Below are positions 61,564-64,000 of a stretch of DNA of 64,000 nt, piece after piece. Position 1 is the stretch's first letter; every line of letters begins with the position of its first letter. The stretch lies in the NCBI GenBank assembly GCA_965246995.1, contig OZ252008.1, forward strand, positions 1,860,001 to 1,924,000. The letters are read 5' to 3'. Source of the DNA: VXRJ01 sp965246995. GTDB taxonomy: Bacteria > Acidobacteriota > Vicinamibacteria > Vicinamibacterales > UBA8438. The position numbers were made by a program, and so were the translations under genes. The notes under the pieces are model-generated. The model worked only from the letters and a program-made list of their open reading frames with translations. It made no database searches and had not been told where the DNA came from.

Positions 61564-64000
61564 GTGAAACGTAAATCCCGCACCGTGACGCCGTCCGGAC
61601 GGAAGTACGCGATGGCCGCTTTGACGGTGGCGTGCGCCCTGCTGGCGCTGATCGCCGCGCCCGTCGGAGCCGTTGCGCAACCGCCGCAGCAGCAACAGCC
61701 GGCTCCCGCCGCGCCGTCGCTCTTCGGCGGGCAGACGCCGGAGCCCGCCGCAACCCCCTCCGGTCCGTTGCCGCCGGAAGATTCTCCCGTCCTGCTCCGC
61801 AATGTGGCGCTCCAGTTTCCAGAGCAGGGCAACGTGGCGGGGGTCGACTACGAGACGTACCTCTACTACATGCAGGTAACCGATCAGTTGAGCCTGCCGT
61901 CGCAGGGTAAATGGATGCCCTACACCGAGGAGACGGTCCAGATCATCCTGGAGGACTTCGACCGCCTCTGGGATACGGGCTTCGTCAACGACCTGTGGAT
62001 CGAGGTGATCGATCAGCCGTACGAGAACGGCGTACCCGCGAAGACGGTCATCTTCAACATCGATGAGCGCGAGCGGGTAAAGATCGTCAACTACGAAGGT
62101 TCCGACGAACTGAAGACCGAGGACATCCTGCTCAACCTGGACGATAACGAGATCGAACTGCAGGTCGACTCGTTCATCGATCCGGAAACGATCAATCGGG
62201 CCAAGTGGGTGATCCGCGGCCTCTTTGCTGCGAAGGGCTACATGTTCGCGGAGGTAGACCACTCGATCGAATCGCTGCCGGGCGGGCCGAAGCTGGTCCG
62301 GCTGACGTTCCATCTCGACCAGGGACCGAAAATAGAAATCGAGGAGATTAACTTCGTCGGCAACACCGCGAAGAGCGACGGCACGCTGGGGCGCCAGATG
62401 AAGAACACGAAGGCGCGCTGGTGGCTCTCGTGGATGACGGGTCGGGGCACGTACAAGCCCGAGGAGTACGAGGAGGACGCCGAGCGCCTCATGGCGTACT
62501 ACCGAAACGAGGGCTACATCGCCGCGCAGGTGGGACAGCCCGAACTCGATTACCTCGATGCTCCGGAGGATGCCGAGAAGCGCGGACTGCGGATGCGCAT
62601 TCCCGTCGACGAGGGAGAGCGTTACCGGATTGGCGCGCTCGAATTCGAGGGGAACGAGATCCTGCTTGAGGAGGGACTGCAGCGGATTTTCGACGGTGTC
62701 GAGTTGGGCGAGTACTACAGCGAGAAAGACGTTCGCGAAGGCTTCGATGATGCCCGCGAGCTGTACGGGTCGCTTGGCTATTACGAGATGACGCTTGCAC
62801 CGGAACTGTATCCGCGCACCGAGCCGGCCGAGGACGCAAACGGCAACGGCGACGGCAACGGCAACGGCAACGGAAATGGTAACGGCGACGAGGACTACGA
62901 GGTCGAGGAAGAGCTGGTTCGCATGGACGGGGATCCCGTCGTCGATGTGACGATCCGCGTGCAGGAAGGTGAGCAGTACTTCATCAACCGAATCGAGTTC
63001 ACTGGCAACCAGACGACCCACGACGAGGTGATCCGCCGCGAAATACAGCTCGCCGAGAATGCCGTCTTCGACACCGAGGCACTGAAGCACAGTGTCCGCC
63101 GCCTCAATCAGCTCGGTTTCTTCGAACCGCTTGAAGAAGAAGGAGTGAGCGTCGAGAAGATAGGGGCGGAGGAGAGCAACGAGGTGGATGTCACCTTCGA
63201 GCTGACCGAGTCGAATCTGAATCAGTTGACCTTTGGCGCTGGGTACTCGCAGTTCGACGGCGTTTTCGGTACGGTGTCGTTCCAGACCACCAACTTCATG
63301 GGTCGCGGCGAGACGCTCGGCGTCTCGGTCCAGCACGGGCAGTGGGCCCAGAATTCGCAGCTCTCGTTCACGCGGCCGTACAACTTCGGTCGTCCCATCT
63401 CGCTGGGAAGCCAAGTCTTCCGGCGCAATATCAACTGGATCGGCAGCTTCGCCGAGAACACAGTGGGTGGCAACCTCAGCTTCGGCGTCCCGCTGTCGTT
63501 GTATACGCGGGCGTTCCTGACCTACAGCCTGGAGCGGAGCGAGGCTACGCTCGGAGCCGGCCTCGAACGTAGTCTGGAGGCTGGGGGATCCAGTCTCTTC
63601 GCATCCAACCCGTTCTTCGCCGACGCGCTGAACCTCTCGACCGGCGGCCACCGCGTGGTGAGCAAGATTGCGCCGCAGCTTCGCTTCAACACGATCGACC
63701 ACCCGATCTTCCCGAGCCAGGGACGGAGCTTCTCGCTCGCGCTCGAAGTAGCGGGTATCGGCGGCAACACGAAGTTCCTGAAACCGATCCTGGAAGCGAC
63801 CTGGTACAAGCCGCACACGTCACGGACCATCGTGGGTGTTCGCGCGCAGTACCGCCACCTGCAGGCGGGGAGTCCGGAGACGATCCCGGTGTTCGAGCGT
63901 CTCTGGCTCGGCGGCGAGTACACGGTCCGCGGTTTCGACATCCGGCGGATTGGCCCCCTCGTATCCGAAGTCAACCCGGAGGTGTCGCACGATTCGTACC
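61564..64000 (+). CDS. bamA: outer membrane protein assembly factor BamA, C-terminus beyond the window
   Basis: At least 812 residues of a BamA/Omp85 protein that folds beta-barrels into the outer membrane. A signal peptide (about 1-40, ending GAVAQ) is followed by a Pro/Gln-rich segment. POTRA domains cover about 75-555 (for example INFVGNTAKSDGTLG and RIEFTGNQTTHDEVIRREIQ). The beta-barrel begins near NQLTFGAGYSQFDG, and the barrel loop-6 motif VRGF appears near residue 790 (GGEYTVRGFDIRR). The stop is outside the window. An Asn-Gly-rich insert lies before the last POTRA domain. The GTG start is supported by the signal peptide and the -10 box; an ATG 16 codons later is an alternative. Confidence 0.92.
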   Translation, partial: MKRKSRTVTPSGRKYAMAALTVACALLALIAAPVGAVAQPPQQQQPAPAAPSLFGGQTPEPAATPSGPLPPEDSPVLLRNVALQFPEQGNVAGVDYETYLYYMQVTDQLSLPSQGKWMPYTEETVQIILEDFDRLWDTGFVNDLWIEVIDQPYENGVPAKTVIFNIDERERVKIVNYEGSDELKTEDILLNLDDNEIELQVDSFIDPETINRAKWVIRGLFAAKGYMFAEVDHSIESLPGGPKLVRLTFHLDQGPKIEIEEINFVGNTAKSDGTLGRQMKNTKARWWLSWMTGRGTYKPEEYEEDAERLMAYYRNEGYIAAQVGQPELDYLDAPEDAEKRGLRMRIPVDEGERYRIGALEFEGNEILLEEGLQRIFDGVELGEYYSEKDVREGFDDARELYGSLGYYEMTLAPELYPRTEPAEDANGNGDGNGNGNGNGNGDEDYEVEEELVRMDGDPVVDVTIRVQEGEQYFINRIEFTGNQTTHDEVIRREIQLAENAVFDTEALKHSVRRLNQLGFFEPLEEEGVSVEKIGAEESNEVDVTFELTESNLNQLTFGAGYSQFDGVFGTVSFQTTNFMGRGETLGVSVQHGQWAQNSQLSFTRPYNFGRPISLGSQVFRRNINWIGSFAENTVGGNLSFGVPLSLYTRAFLTYSLERSEATLGAGLERSLEAGGSSLFASNPFFADALNLSTGGHRVVSKIAPQLRFNTIDHPIFPSQGRSFSLALEVAGIGGNTKFLKPILEATWYKPHTSRTIVGVRAQYRHLQAGSPETIPVFERLWLGGEYTVRGFDIRRIGPLVSEVNPEVSHDSY
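62839..62886 (+). repeat. Asn-Gly dipeptide repeat in bamA
   Basis: Sixteen codons encode eight Asn/Asp-Gly dipeptides, mostly AACGGC with a few synonymous changes, before the acidic DEDYEVEEE and the last POTRA domain. It forms a flexible, slippage-prone linker between POTRA domains, which is unusual because POTRA spacing is normally tight. Confidence 0.85.

Noticed and set aside
61540..63816. A minus-strand frame of about 760 codons at the right edge
   Set aside because: The plus strand encodes BamA with signal peptide, POTRA domains and VRGF motif continuously to the window end; the minus frame is its shadow.

Overview
The window looks like one contiguous stretch of chromosome from a GC-rich Acidobacteriota, probably of the Vicinamibacteria type. 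The lineage call rests on a secreted protein of the acidobacterial VWFA-related family (9431-10762), a PSCyt/PSD1 plus DUF1501 pair, a DUF2911 lipoprotein, a bactofilin, and a LolCE-LolD-ClpC-BamA gene order. It is an inference from family content; no 16S rRNA gene is present. Genes are dense, and many neighbours overlap by 1-4 bases (ATGA, GTGA, TAATG), so long translationally coupled operons are likely.

Layout. 1-2206: the end of an insertion sequence whose body lies left of the window, then an AbiEi/AbiEii-type toxin-antitoxin pair and an unknown small ORF. 2266-5097: a secreted PHP-like protein converging on a DUF2911 lipoprotein across a strong hairpin. 5200-8606 (minus): hemE, hemG and an arginase-family gene broken by a one-base frameshift. 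8683-12747 (plus): an unknown protein, the VWFA-related protein, a D,D-carboxypeptidase and thioredoxin reductase. 12803-15098 (minus): iscS-mnmA, for tRNA 2-thiouridine. 15243-21472 (plus): bactofilin, SAM hydrolase-type enzyme, acyl-CoA dehydrogenase, glpX, a Sua5/YrdC protein, a TPR/SLH lipoprotein and pgsA. 21469-29367 (minus): an exopolysaccharide block of UDP-glucuronate decarboxylase, a polyprenyl-phosphate sugar transferase and five glycosyltransferases. 29444-38405 (plus): ugd and an MsbA-like exporter running straight into yicC-gmk-coaBC-udg-priA. 38427-41728: site-2 protease and HU (minus), der, a MerR regulator and tRNA-Pro(GGG). 41781-46465: PSCyt/PSD1 and DUF1501 proteins. 46547-53174: acyl-CoA dehydrogenase, meaB, methylmalonyl-CoA epimerase, MTA phosphorylase, PfkB kinase, four small membrane genes and a crotonase. 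53171-60060: ribH, nusB, lysS, lolC/E, lolD, clpC. 60086-61521: a complete insertion sequence. 61564-end: bamA, cut by the window edge.

How the parts work together. Ugd makes UDP-glucuronate and the decarboxylase converts it to UDP-xylose, a likely donor for the glycosyltransferases. IscS supplies sulfur to MnmA. The acyl-CoA dehydrogenase, MeaB and epimerase fit propionyl/methylmalonyl-CoA metabolism. LolC/E-LolD and BamA are outer-membrane biogenesis functions, so the cell is diderm.

The least ordinary features are the insertion sequence, the toxin-antitoxin locus beside another end of the same element, the frameshifted arginase, a recurrent promoter -10 motif 6-10 bases before start codons (suggesting leaderless mRNAs), and several strong intergenic hairpins. 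I found no CRISPR array, prophage, integron or rRNA operon, and no clearly new multi-gene defence system. Every gap between annotated genes is shorter than 300 bases.
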